DNA of 64,000 bases from Thiothrix nivea DSM 5205. Its GTDB lineage: Bacteria > Pseudomonadota > Gammaproteobacteria > Thiotrichales > Thiotrichaceae. The position numbers and the translations under genes are program-made. The stretch is from assembly GCF_000260135.1 (NCBI RefSeq), contig NZ_JH651384.1, positions 995,693-1,059,692 of the forward strand, given 5' to 3'. Each line of letters opens with the position of its first letter. The stretch's first letter is position 1. Shown piece by piece: positions 9,240 through 17,314 of this stretch. Under the pieces are notes generated by a model, which made no database searches, was not told the DNA's origin, and saw nothing but the letters and a program-made list of their open reading frames with translations.

Positions 9240-10412
9240 ATGCAAACTATTTTTCGCAATATTATGCAAGCCGCTTCACGACCTGAGCTTATTTTTGAAC
9301 AAGGTAGTGGCAGTTGGCTGACCGATCATAATGGCAAACAATACCTTGATTTTGTTCAGGGTTGGGCTGTGAACACACTAGGGCATTGCCCCGCTGTAAT
9401 TACTAATGCACTTAATCAACAAAGCAGCCGTCTAATTAATGCTAGCCCCGCTTTTTATAATCGCCCAATGCTAGAATGTGCTGAAGCGTTGACACACCAC
9501 TCTGTTTTCGATCAGGTGTTTTTTGCTAATAGTGGTGCAGAAGCCAACGAAGGTGCAATCAAACTGGCGCGTAAATGGGGAAAGGTACATAAAAATGGAG
9601 CATGGAAAATAATAACTTTCGATAACAGTTTTCATGGCAGAACATTAACCACAATGGCAGCCAGTGGCAAACCAGCATTCGCACCGATGTTTGAACCCAA
9701 AACGCCGGGGTTTACCAAAGTCTCGTTTAATGAAGCCGAAGCAGTACGGCAAGCCATTGATACCGAAACCGTCGCCATCATGATTGAACCGATTCAAGGT
9801 GAAGCAGGTGTTATCCCCGCTACACCCGAATTCCTGCACACCTTACGTCAGCTTGCAGATGAACATAACCTGCTGCTGATTTGCGATGAAGTCCAAACAG
9901 GCATGGGCAGGACAGGCGATTTGTTTGCCTACCAAGGCTACGGCATTGAACCTGACATCATGACACTGGGCAAAGGGTTGGGCGGTGGTGTACCGATTTC
10001 CGCGTTACTGGCAAAACACCACGCCTGTGTATTCACAGCAGGCGAACAAGGCGGCACATACAACGGTAATTCGCTCATGACAGCCGTTGCTTATAGTATT
10101 ATTCAAGCCATCACCCAACCTGATTTTTTATCAACAGTCCGCGAACGTAGCCAGCTATTGCGCGATGCTCTCTCCTCGCTTTCCCTCCAATTTGGCTTAG
10201 GCAAAATACGAGGCAGAGGTTTGTTGTTAGCATTGGATACAGGAACATTAGATGCTGTTGCCATTGTGCAAACCTGTTTTAAACAAGGCTTATTGATCAA
10301 CACACCACAGCCACATACTTTGCGCTTTATGCCTGCATTGAATGTGACAGAGACAGAAATCAAGCAAATGACGACCATTCTGAGCGCAGTTTTGTCAACT
10401 AACTGTTTGTGA
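9240..10412 (+). CDS. argD: Class III aminotransferase, acetylornithine aminotransferase-like
   Basis: A 390-residue fold-type I PLP enzyme of the ArgD group. It shows VQGWAVNTLGHCP, FFANSGAEANEGAIKLARKW, SFHGRTLTTMAASG, LICDEVQTGMGRTG and the PLP lysine in TLGKGLGGGVP. Usual substrates are N-acetylornithine or other omega-amino acids. Its position one base after the permease, at the end of the N-oxygenase operon, suggests a pathway role as well as or instead of arginine synthesis. Its base composition is intermediate between the AT-rich operon and the GC-rich chromosome. Confidence 0.85.
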   Translation: MQTIFRNIMQAASRPELIFEQGSGSWLTDHNGKQYLDFVQGWAVNTLGHCPAVITNALNQQSSRLINASPAFYNRPMLECAEALTHHSVFDQVFFANSGAEANEGAIKLARKWGKVHKNGAWKIITFDNSFHGRTLTTMAASGKPAFAPMFEPKTPGFTKVSFNEAEAVRQAIDTETVAIMIEPIQGEAGVIPATPEFLHTLRQLADEHNLLLICDEVQTGMGRTGDLFAYQGYGIEPDIMTLGKGLGGGVPISALLAKHHACVFTAGEQGGTYNGNSLMTAVAYSIIQAITQPDFLSTVRERSQLLRDALSSLSLQFGLGKIRGRGLLLALDTGTLDAVAIVQTCFKQGLLINTPQPHTLRFMPALNVTETEIKQMTTILSAVLSTNCL

Positions 10413-10414
10413 AT

Positions 10415-10568
10415 GAATATCCCCGGGGCAAGCCCTCTCCCTTCGGTCGCCTTTCTCCTTTCACTCGAAAGCGGGGTATCACTTCACTTCGTTCACACAC
10501 TTCGTGGCTCACTACGTTCAATAGCACCTCACGATGCTGTTTGAAGAATCGCCCCAAGGGGCGGGGAA
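10415..10568. mobile_element. Remnant of an IS200/IS605-like element (palindromic ends, no transposase)
   Basis: This short non-coding stretch has a hairpin at each edge: GCCCCGGGGC near 10423 and GCCCC-AAG-GGGC near 10552 followed by GGGGAATTGAAC. Between them lie short purine-rich repeats of the kind found in the 3' regions of IS200/IS605 and TnpB elements. There are no long terminal inverted repeats. It sits exactly between the aminotransferase stop and the point where mfd similarity begins. The assignment rests on appearance only. Confidence 0.4.
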
Positions 10569-11975
10569 TTGAACCCGGAAATGATTAAATCGCTGTCACG
10601 CTTCAAGATCGGCAAGGAAACCAGCAAGGCACTGGAGGCACTCGCCGCTGGCAAGATCGACATCGTGATCGGCACGCACAAGCTGTTGCAGGACGATATC
10701 CAGTTCAAGAACCTAGGGCTGGTGATCATCGACGAGGAACACCGTTTCGGCGTGCGCCACAAGGAGCAGATGAAAAAGCTGCGTGCCAACGTCGACATGC
10801 TGACCATGACCGCCACGCCGATTCCACGCACCCTGAACATGTCACTGTCTGGCCTGCGCGACCTGTCGATCATCGCCACGCCGCCCACCCAGCGGCACGC
10901 GATCAAGACCTTCGTCACCGAATGGAACAAAACCACCGTGCAGGAAGCCTGTGCGCGTGAGCTGTCGCGCGGCGGGCAAGTATACGTACTGCACAACGAA
11001 GTCAAGACCATCGGCAAAATCGAGGAAGAACTGACCGGAATGTTGCCCAATGTGAAGGTGCGCCATGCCCATGGGCAGATGCGGGCGAATGAGTTGGAAA
11101 GCATCATGAGCGACTTTTACCACCAGCGTTTCCAGGTGCTGGTGGCGACCACCATCATCGAAAGCGGCATCGATGTGCCGACCGCCAACACCATCATCAT
11201 CAACCGCGCCGACAAGCTGGGGCTGGCGCAATTGCACCAGTTACGCGGGCGGGTCGGGCGTTCGCACCACCGCGCCTACGCCTACCTGATTGCGCCGCCC
11301 AAGGCCAATATGACGCCGGATGCGGTCAAGCGGCTGGAAGCCATCGAGTCGCTGGAAGACCTGGGCGTCGGTTTCACGCTGGCCACCCACGACCTGGAGA
11401 TTCGCGGTGCAGGCGAACTGCTTGGCGAAGGCCAGAGCGGACAGATTCAGGAAATCGGTTTCAACCTCTACAATGACCTGCTGGAACGGGCGGTGAAGGC
11501 GCTCAAGTCCGGCAAGGTTCCGGAACTCACCGCCAGCAGCAACCGCACGACGGTGGAACTGGGCGCTCCGGCACTGATTCCTGACGACTACCTGCCGGAT
11601 GCGCATAGCCGCCTGATTCTCTACAAACGCATTGCCAGCGCGCCCTCGCAGGAGGCGCTGGATGAATTGCGGGTGGAAATGATCGACCGCTTCGGGCTGC
11701 TGCCGGAACCGACCAAGACGCTGTTCAGCGTTACCCGCGTCAAACTGATCGCGCAGGAACTGGGCATCAAGAAGCTGGATATGAACGCCAAGGGTGGGCG
11801 GATTATTTTCGACAAACAGCCGAATGTTGACCCGATGAAGGTGATTACCCTGATCCAGAAACGCCCGTGGGTGTTTAAGCTGGATGGGCAGGATAAGTTG
11901 CGGTTTGAAATCGAACTCCCGACGGTGGAGGAGCGGGAGGAGTGGGTGGTTAAGGTGATGGGGGAGATTAATTAA
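10569..11975 (+). pseudogene. mfd: Transcription-repair coupling factor Mfd, 5'-truncated (C-terminal helicase part only)
   Basis: A 468-residue frame homologous to about the last 40% of Mfd, which is normally near 1150 residues. It starts with a TTG just as similarity begins (SLSRFKIGKE). Present are helicase motif II (IIDEEHRFG), motif III (TATPIPRT), TTIIESGIDVPTANT, motif VI (QLHQLRGRVGRS) and the TRCF C-terminal domain. Missing are the UvrB-like and RNA-polymerase-binding domains and the Walker A motif, so the product could not work as a translocase. The sequence upstream is the IS200/IS605-like remnant and the accessory cluster. Coding quality remains high, so the truncation is recent or results from a rearrangement whose other half lies elsewhere. 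Confidence 0.88.
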
Positions 11976-12283
11976 TGTTGAATACTCATGCAAGAGTTTT
12001 TAGCAAATTTTATTTCTATACCGTCGGCAAATGAAAATTCGGTTTTCATATTTTAGCCACCCTGAAATTGTCAGCGAGCAAGGTGGTTAATGCAGCATGA
12101 TGCTGTTCAATGGAGTTGAAGAAATCCTACGCCAACGGCAGGCACAGGCAGGGCGCAAGGCTGTCACCCGTATTCCCCGCAAACCCTGCATCCAGCCACA
12201 ACCCACCTAAATCCTTTCGCTTTGGAAATTCGTACAAAGCCCCTTATACTAACCGTCAACACAGCTTTCGGGATAAGAACACC
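11976..12283. other. Intergenic region without a convincing gene
   Basis: This stretch between the mfd fragment and the antitoxin is AT-rich at first and GC-rich later. One frame (about 12114-12210) reads like a degraded basic C-terminus (VEEILRQRQAQAGRKAV) but matches nothing I recognise. The last 60 bp should contain the toxin-antitoxin promoter. Confidence 0.4.
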
Positions 12284-12526
12284 ATGCAAACCTTGGAACA
12301 ACAAATCACCCAGCAGGCTCGCGGATTGCCTGAGAGTGCCCAGCGCGAAGTATTGCACTACATCGAATTCATCCGCAGCCGCTACCCTGTCAAACCAGCC
12401 AGCAAAACCGCTGGTAAACGCCAAACCTGTTGGAGCGATACGCCACTCTACGGCTTATGGCAAGACCGTGAAGAAATGGCAGACCCCGCCGCTTACGTCC
12501 GCCATCTGCGGAGATCACGCTTTTGA
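12284..12526 (+). CDS. vapB: VapB-type antitoxin (DUF2281-like)
   Basis: An 80-residue protein starting at the ATG at 12284 (MQTLEQQITQQARGLPES). A longer upstream frame is unlikely to be used. The N-terminal helix pattern, LPESAQREVLHYIEFIRSRY, is that of DUF2281 antitoxins, and the C-terminal tail (SDTPLYGLWQDREEMADPAAY) resembles the toxin-neutralising tails of this group. Its stop codon overlaps the toxin start by 4 bp, as in many toxin-antitoxin operons. The complex probably represses its own promoter. Confidence 0.78.
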   Translation: MQTLEQQITQQARGLPESAQREVLHYIEFIRSRYPVKPASKTAGKRQTCWSDTPLYGLWQDREEMADPAAYVRHLRRSRF

Positions 12527-12918
12527 TTCTGGTTGATACCGACGTATTGATTTGGGTGACACGCAAAAACCCGCAAGCGAGTGAATTTCTGGACACGTTT
12601 GAAGACATTGCTATTTCTGACGTGACCTACATGGAACTGATTCAGGGCGCAAAAAACAAGCGTGAAGCCCAAGCCATCGACAAAACGCTCAAAAACATGG
12701 CTGTATCGCGCCTGCCCATCAATGACAGCATTTCAGAACGTGCGGTAGCCTTAGTGCGCCGCTATTTCCATAGCCATTCCATGCAGCTTGCCGACGCACT
12801 GATTGCAGCCACCGCGTTGGAATACGGGCTGGGATTGGCGACGGGCAATGCCAAACACTTTGAAGTTGTTGAGGGCTTGCAACTGCATAAATACACTCCA
12901 CTGCCTCCCACAACATAA
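12523..12918 (+). CDS. vapC: VapC-type PIN-domain toxin
   Basis: A 131-residue PIN-domain ribonuclease starting at TTG (12523). The metal-binding acidic residues are visible: D5 and D7 in LVDTDVLIW, E in TYMELIQG, D in MQLADALIAATA, and the final TGNAKHF segment. VapC toxins cleave tRNA or rRNA and are held inactive by the cognate VapB. Length and motifs look intact, so the pair is probably functional. It lies among degraded genes, consistent with an addiction module in an unstable region. Confidence 0.85.
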   Translation: MILVDTDVLIWVTRKNPQASEFLDTFEDIAISDVTYMELIQGAKNKREAQAIDKTLKNMAVSRLPINDSISERAVALVRRYFHSHSMQLADALIAATALEYGLGLATGNAKHFEVVEGLQLHKYTPLPPTT

Positions 12919-13020
12919 TATGCCTACCTTAACAGCACTCAAGGCAAAGAACACCCCATCCCCCAGCACGGTCGGGCACGGCAAAGCTGTGACACTGGAC
13001 AGCAAGCCCACACACACGCA

Positions 13021-13048
13021 CTGGATGGATGGATGGATGGATGGATGG
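13021..13048. repeat. GGAT tetranucleotide tract (about six units)
   Basis: A run of GGAT units beginning in CTGGATGGATGGATGG lies at the start of the methylase remnant. Tetranucleotide tracts of this kind change length by slipped-strand mispairing and switch reading frames in phase-variable methylase genes. Here the downstream frame is already broken by stop codons. Confidence 0.75.
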
Positions 13049-13440
13049 GCAAGCCAGCCTCCACCGTGGCGACAGCCTGAACCATTACCCGCAATGGGAC
13101 ACACCAACCGTGATCGTATCCGACGGTGCGTATGGCATCCTCGGCTTTGAAGGCGACACCTCCGATCATCTCGGCATTGCCGACTGGTACGAACCACACA
13201 TTCAGGCATGGAGCCAACACGCCACCGCGTAAACCACCCTCTGGTTCTGGAACCCAGAAATCGGCTGGCGCTTTCCCGTCGTCACCGAAATGTGCGTCCA
13301 ATACGTATTGAAGCACGGCTCGACAACCTGACATTGTAACAATGGCTGTACCGCGAATGGAAACGCACCGGATTGCCCATGCGTAAAGCCAACCCAGCCA
13401 GCAAAGCTTGCATCGCCAGCCCCATTTCCGGGATGCCGAA
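13049..13440 (+). pseudogene. Remnant of a site-specific DNA methyltransferase
   Basis: Fragments of one methylase can be read across this stretch: LNHYPQWDTPTVIVSDGAYG (a DPPY-type catalytic loop in degenerate form), then GDTSDHLGIADWYEPHIQAWS. An in-frame TAA near 13230 follows, then TTLWFWNPEIGW, FPVVTEMCVQYV, another stop, and EWKRTGLPMRKANPASK. Central segments are missing. The order of pieces fits an amino-methyltransferase of the D12/N4-N6 type. It is dead as written, and its 3' end meets the convergent pyrC gene. Confidence 0.6.
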
Positions 13441-13442
13441 TG

Positions 13443-14780
13443 TTAGCGGTCGAACTCCAGTGCCATGCCGCCCGACGCCACTTCCAGCAGTTTGCCGTCC
13501 TTCCACGCCAGTTGGCCATTAATGATGGTGGCGGCGATGGTGGAACGGAACTCATAACCATCAAAGGGCGTCCAGCCGCATTTCGACAGGCTGCTGGCAT
13601 GAGTGGAAAGGCATGGCGTTTCCAGATCGACTAGCGTCAGATCAGCCCAGTAACCTTCACGGATGTAGCCACGCTCACGGATATTGAACATGTCGGCCAC
13701 GGCATGGCTGGTCTTTTCGACAATAAATTCCAGTGAGAAAATGCCATCATGGTAATGTTCCAGCACCGTTTGCATGGCGTGCTGTACCAGCGGCAGTCCG
13801 GATGGGGCCTTGAAATAGCTGCTGCTGTGCTTTTCATCCCAAGTATGCGGCGCGTGGTCGGTGCCGATCACATCCAGGCGGCCATCCATCAGCGCCTGAA
13901 TGATACCAGCACGGTCTTCGGCAGTCTTAATCGCCGGGTTGCACTTGATCAACGCACCCTTGGTAGCGTAATCCTCATCCGAGAAGTGCAGGAAATGCAC
14001 GCAGGCTTCCGCCGTAATCCTCTTGTCTTTCAACAGTGCATCGGAAAACATTTCGGCTTCCCTGGCGGTGGAAATGTGCAGGATATGCAGGCGCGTGCCG
14101 CACCGTTGCGCCAGTTCCATCGCCAGCGAGGATGACTTGTAGCAGGCTTCCTCACTGCGGATGACAGGATGCAGGTTGAAAGGAATATTGTCACCGTAAA
14201 TGCTGCGGTAGCTTTCCTCGTTTTCCAGAATGGTCGGGGTGTCTTCGCAGTGGGCAGAAATCAGGGTGGGCGCATGGGTGAATATCTGCTCCAACACTTC
14301 CGGGTCATCCACCAGCATATTGCCGGTGGATGCGCCCATGAAGACCTTGATGCCACAAGCGTCTTTCGGGTTCAGCGCCTTGATGGCCTCAAGGTTGTCA
14401 TTGGACGCGCCCAGGTAAAACGCATAATTGCCAAGCGAACGGCCAGCCGCCAGTTGCTTTTTCTCATTCAGGATAGCGGATGTCAGGGCATTGGGGATGG
14501 TATTCGGCATATCCATGAAACTGGTGATGCCACCCGCTGCTGCCGCGCGGCTTTCGGTTGCCATATCAGCCTTGTGGGTCAGGCCGGGTTCGCGGAAATG
14601 CACCTGATCGTCAATCATGCCCGGCAGCAGGTGACGCCCGGCAGCATCCAGCACTTCCGCGCCTGCGGCTGGCAAGTTGTGGCCAATGGCTTCGATGCGC
14701 CCGTTACGGATCAGGACATCAGCGCTGCTAACCTGGCCTTCGTTAACCAGATTGGCATTGACGATCAACAGTGAACTCAT
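13443..14780 (-). CDS. pyrC: Dihydroorotase
   Basis: A 445-residue amidohydrolase that closes carbamoyl-aspartate to dihydroorotate in pyrimidine synthesis. Metal-site motifs are present: IDDQVHFREPG near residue 57, the lysine to be carbamylated in GIKVFMGAS, ISAHCED, LHILHIST and the catalytic aspartate in GTDHAPH. The first position of the usual HxH motif is glutamine, a variant I recall in one dihydroorotase subfamily, so it is probably not a defect. It is last in the minus-strand run petA-petB-petC-sspA-sspB-folA-pyrC, 20 bp after folA. Confidence 0.93.
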   Translation of the reverse strand: MSSLLIVNANLVNEGQVSSADVLIRNGRIEAIGHNLPAAGAEVLDAAGRHLLPGMIDDQVHFREPGLTHKADMATESRAAAAGGITSFMDMPNTIPNALTSAILNEKKQLAAGRSLGNYAFYLGASNDNLEAIKALNPKDACGIKVFMGASTGNMLVDDPEVLEQIFTHAPTLISAHCEDTPTILENEESYRSIYGDNIPFNLHPVIRSEEACYKSSSLAMELAQRCGTRLHILHISTAREAEMFSDALLKDKRITAEACVHFLHFSDEDYATKGALIKCNPAIKTAEDRAGIIQALMDGRLDVIGTDHAPHTWDEKHSSSYFKAPSGLPLVQHAMQTVLEHYHDGIFSLEFIVEKTSHAVADMFNIRERGYIREGYWADLTLVDLETPCLSTHASSLSKCGWTPFDGYEFRSTIAATIINGQLAWKDGKLLEVASGGMALEFDR

Positions 14781-14800
14781 AGGGCGAGTCCTCCTTGGGA

Positions 14801-15286
14801 TCAGGATTCCCGTTCAAGAACCAGGAATGTACAGGGGTATGGGTTGTTGGGGTCAGCTGGATGGTCATGGTGCTCCAGCTCACGCCATTGGAATTGATTA
14901 TAGTCGGGGAAAAAAGTATCGCCTAACACATCCGCATCAATCAGGGTCAAATACAGGCGGGTGGCATGGGGCAAAAAATGCTGGTATACCTGCGCACCAC
15001 CCACGATCATGGCTTCCGGAACACCTTCGACCATACCCAACGCGGCATCCGGGGATGCAGCGCGTTCGGCTCCGGTGGGCTGGAACGTTGTATCACGCGA
15101 AATCACCAGATTACGCCGTCCCGGTAGCGCGCGCCCGATCGAATCCCAAGTTTTACGCCCCATGATAATGGGTTTGCCCAAGGTGTTACGCTTGAACCAA
15201 GCAAGATCGGCGGGCAGATGCCACGGCATCCCCCCCTCATAGCCGATGACCCGGTTACGCGCTATCGCGGCAATCAGCGACAGCAT
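14801..15286 (-). CDS. folA: Dihydrofolate reductase
   Basis: A 161-residue enzyme reducing dihydrofolate to tetrahydrofolate with NADPH. The family signature is clear: MLSLIAAIARNRVIGYEGGMPWHLPADL, then IIMGRKTWDSIGRALPGR and MIVGGAQVYQHFLP. The catalytic acidic residue is the aspartate in PADLAWFK. Length is normal. It lies 4 bp after sspB and 20 bp before pyrC, giving a compact folate/pyrimidine gene pair. Confidence 0.95.
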   Translation of the reverse strand: MLSLIAAIARNRVIGYEGGMPWHLPADLAWFKRNTLGKPIIMGRKTWDSIGRALPGRRNLVISRDTTFQPTGAERAASPDAALGMVEGVPEAMIVGGAQVYQHFLPHATRLYLTLIDADVLGDTFFPDYNQFQWRELEHHDHPADPNNPYPCTFLVLERES

Positions 15287-15290
15287 CGGG

Positions 15291-15824
15291 CTATTTCACC
15301 ACGCGCAGCGCCGGGCGTTTGGTTGGCTTGGGCGGTGGGGGTTCATCCTTCCCGACACTTTCCTGCTGACTATCACCCTCAGCAGCACCGGCGGCTTCGT
15401 CAGCAACCGCGCTGCCACCGACCGTAGCCAGGGAAACCGGGCTTGGGGCAGGCACATCCGGCATGAAGGCTTCCATGTGCTCCGCGTATTCGTCAGCCGG
15501 GAAACTGAGACCATCCTGGGTTTCACGTGAGTAAATGGCCATCACTGCCCACATCGGTAACCAAATGGAAAACGCCTTGCCGCCGAAACGGGCATTAAAC
15601 GTCACTTCATCATCCCGGATCATCAGGTTGTTGGCAGCGCTCATGCTGATGTTCAGCACAATGTTACCGTCCTTGACAAACTGGCGCGGCACCATCACCT
15701 GGTCGGAACGGGCATCCACCAAAATATGCGGCGTCATGCCATTATCGACGATCCATTCGTAGAAAGCGCGTAACAGGTACGGGCGTTTCGGGGTTGTTTT
15801 CATGGGCTGGTTAGGCTGGTTCAT
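15291..15824 (-). CDS. sspB: Stringent starvation protein B, ClpXP adaptor
   Basis: A 177-residue adaptor that binds ssrA-tagged peptides and delivers them to ClpXP. The N-terminal fold is conserved (RPYLLRAFYEWIVDNGMTPHILVD, FNARFGGKAFSIWLPMWAVMAIY). A long acidic/Pro/Ala linker leads to the C-terminal ClpX-binding tail (RPALRVVK), the module expected in SspB. Its start overlaps the sspA stop, matching the usual sspAB operon. Confidence 0.95.
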   Translation of the reverse strand: MNQPNQPMKTTPKRPYLLRAFYEWIVDNGMTPHILVDARSDQVMVPRQFVKDGNIVLNISMSAANNLMIRDDEVTFNARFGGKAFSIWLPMWAVMAIYSRETQDGLSFPADEYAEHMEAFMPDVPAPSPVSLATVGGSAVADEAAGAAEGDSQQESVGKDEPPPPKPTKRPALRVVK

Positions 15825-16450
15825 GGGCGAATGGATTTCTCTACCTTGCTCAGGGATTGCTGGAAAGCATCGCGTGAAAAGATCCGTTCCATGTATTTCA
15901 GGATGGGCTTGCCCTGTTTTTCCGGCACATCAATACCGTATTTCGGCAAACGCCACAGGATCGGCGCAATGGTGCAATCCACCAGTGAAAATTCGTCGCT
16001 CAGGAAGTATGGCTTGACGGAAAAGACTTCGGCAGCCGACAACACACTTTCACGCAGAATCCTGCGCGCCTGGGTGGAGGTCGCTTCGTCGCCATGCTCG
16101 ATGTCATGTACCAGTGAAAACCAGTCCTTTTCGATGCGGTACAAAGCCAGCCGTGAATGCGCCCGCGTTACCGGGTCAACCGGCATCAGGGGCGGGTGCG
16201 GGAAACGCTCGTCCAGATACTCCATGATGATGCGGGCGTCATACAGCACCAGATCGCGGTCAATCAGAGTCGGGGTCGTGTTGTACGGATTCAGCTCGGA
16301 CAGCTCTTCGGGTTTATTGTCCGGGTTGATATTGAGGATGTCGACGGTAATATCCTTTTCCGCCAACACAATGCGCACCCGGTGACTGTCGGCGCAGTCG
16401 GGCGCTGAAAACAATGTCATTACAGATCTTCGGCTGGAAAGCGAAGCCAT
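15821..16450 (-). CDS. sspA: Stringent starvation protein A, RNA-polymerase-associated
   Basis: A 209-residue glutathione-transferase-fold protein without the catalytic residue of true transferases. It shows the SspA patterns TLFSAPDCADSHRVRIVLAEK, NPYNTTPTLIDRDLVLYDARIIMEYLDERFPHPPLMP and the C-terminal helical bundle. In E. coli it binds sigma70 RNA polymerase during starvation and acid stress. A second possible start is the ATG at 16420. It follows the bc1 operon after a terminator and is coupled to sspB. Confidence 0.93.
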   Translation of the reverse strand: MASLSSRRSVMTLFSAPDCADSHRVRIVLAEKDITVDILNINPDNKPEELSELNPYNTTPTLIDRDLVLYDARIIMEYLDERFPHPPLMPVDPVTRAHSRLALYRIEKDWFSLVHDIEHGDEATSTQARRILRESVLSAAEVFSVKPYFLSDEFSLVDCTIAPILWRLPKYGIDVPEKQGKPILKYMERIFSRDAFQQSLSKVEKSIRP

Positions 16451-16473
16451 ATAAGCAGGACTCCCTGTACTGA

Positions 16474-16511
16474 AAACAAAAAAGCCACTCCATATTACAC
16501 TAGAGTGGCTT
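16474..16511 (-). terminator. Rho-independent terminator after petC
   Basis: On the minus strand GAAGCCACTC is followed by a 12-base loop, then GAGTGGCTT and TTTTGTTTT. The 9-bp stem and T-run end the petABC transcript before sspA. Confidence 0.85.
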
Positions 16512-16534
16512 CAAGGTGTTATACCGGTTAAGGA

Positions 16535-17299
16535 TTAATGCACATCCTTCCAGTATTCCTTTTTCAGGAAGTACGCGATAACCGCGAACAAACCCAAGAA
16601 CAGCAGGACAAAAACACCATACATTTTACGGTTCAGCGCTGCTGGTTCACCCACATAAGCCAAGAAGTTGGTGAGGTCGCGGACAGTCTGGTCGTATTCA
16701 GATGGGGTCATGCTGCCAGCCTTGGTCAGTTTCAACTCGCAATGCTCAGCCGCGTGCTCGCCTTCGCCTTCCTTGGTGCATTCCTTTTCCTGGAAGCCTT
16801 GCAGTTCCCACAGGACATGAGGCATACCGACGTTCGGGAACACGGTATTGTTCACGCCCATCGGGCGGCTTGGGTCGACATAGAACGCTTTCAGGTAGCT
16901 GTAGATCCAGTCAGGGCCACGGGAACGACCAACCAGGGTCAGGTCTGGTGGCGGAGCACCAAACCATTCTGCCGAGTCTTTCTGGGAAATGCCGTTTTTC
17001 ATCAGCGCACCGCTCTTCTGCAATTCACCGTTGGCATCGCGGGTGAAAATCAGGTTTTTTGCCACCTGCTCATCCGTCAACCCCAAATCCTGCGCAATAC
17101 GGTTGTAACGGCTGAAACCCAGGGAGTGGCAGCCCATGCAGTAGTTGACGTAATACTTCACGCCACGTTGCAGGCTGGCCTTGTTGTGGATGTCCACATC
17201 CGCATGTTCCAGGTGCACGCCACCACCACTAGCCATCGCAGCAGTAGTCATGACGGATGCTGAAAGTGCGAACATTACACTTGCAATAAACTTTTTCAT
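16535..17299 (-). CDS. petC: Cytochrome c1 of the cytochrome bc1 complex
   Basis: A 254-residue haem protein of respiratory complex III. I chose the ATG at 17299 because AAGGAG lies 8 bp upstream; an in-frame GTG three codons earlier is less likely. It has a cleaved signal peptide (ending near AAMASGG), the haem-binding CMGCH near residue 55, the PDLTLVGRSRGPDWIYSY segment, and one C-terminal membrane anchor (YGVFVLLFLGLFAVIAYFL). It is third in petA-petB-petC and is followed by a terminator. Confidence 0.95.
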   Translation of the reverse strand: MKKFIASVMFALSASVMTTAAMASGGGVHLEHADVDIHNKASLQRGVKYYVNYCMGCHSLGFSRYNRIAQDLGLTDEQVAKNLIFTRDANGELQKSGALMKNGISQKDSAEWFGAPPPDLTLVGRSRGPDWIYSYLKAFYVDPSRPMGVNNTVFPNVGMPHVLWELQGFQEKECTKEGEGEHAAEHCELKLTKAGSMTPSEYDQTVRDLTNFLAYVGEPAALNRKMYGVFVLLFLGLFAVIAYFLKKEYWKDVH

Positions 17300-17314
17300 G
17301 TTGCGCACTCCTTA

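Noticed and set aside
10440-10568. Possible tRNA (a GGTTCAATTCC-like T-arm sequence on the minus strand)
   Set aside because: No matching acceptor, D-arm or anticodon stem could be built around it; it reads better as a hairpin of an IS200/IS605-like remnant.
11241-11993. Minus-strand frame opposite the mfd fragment
   Set aside because: Helicase motifs on the plus strand are unambiguous and the antisense translation is unrelated to any family I know.
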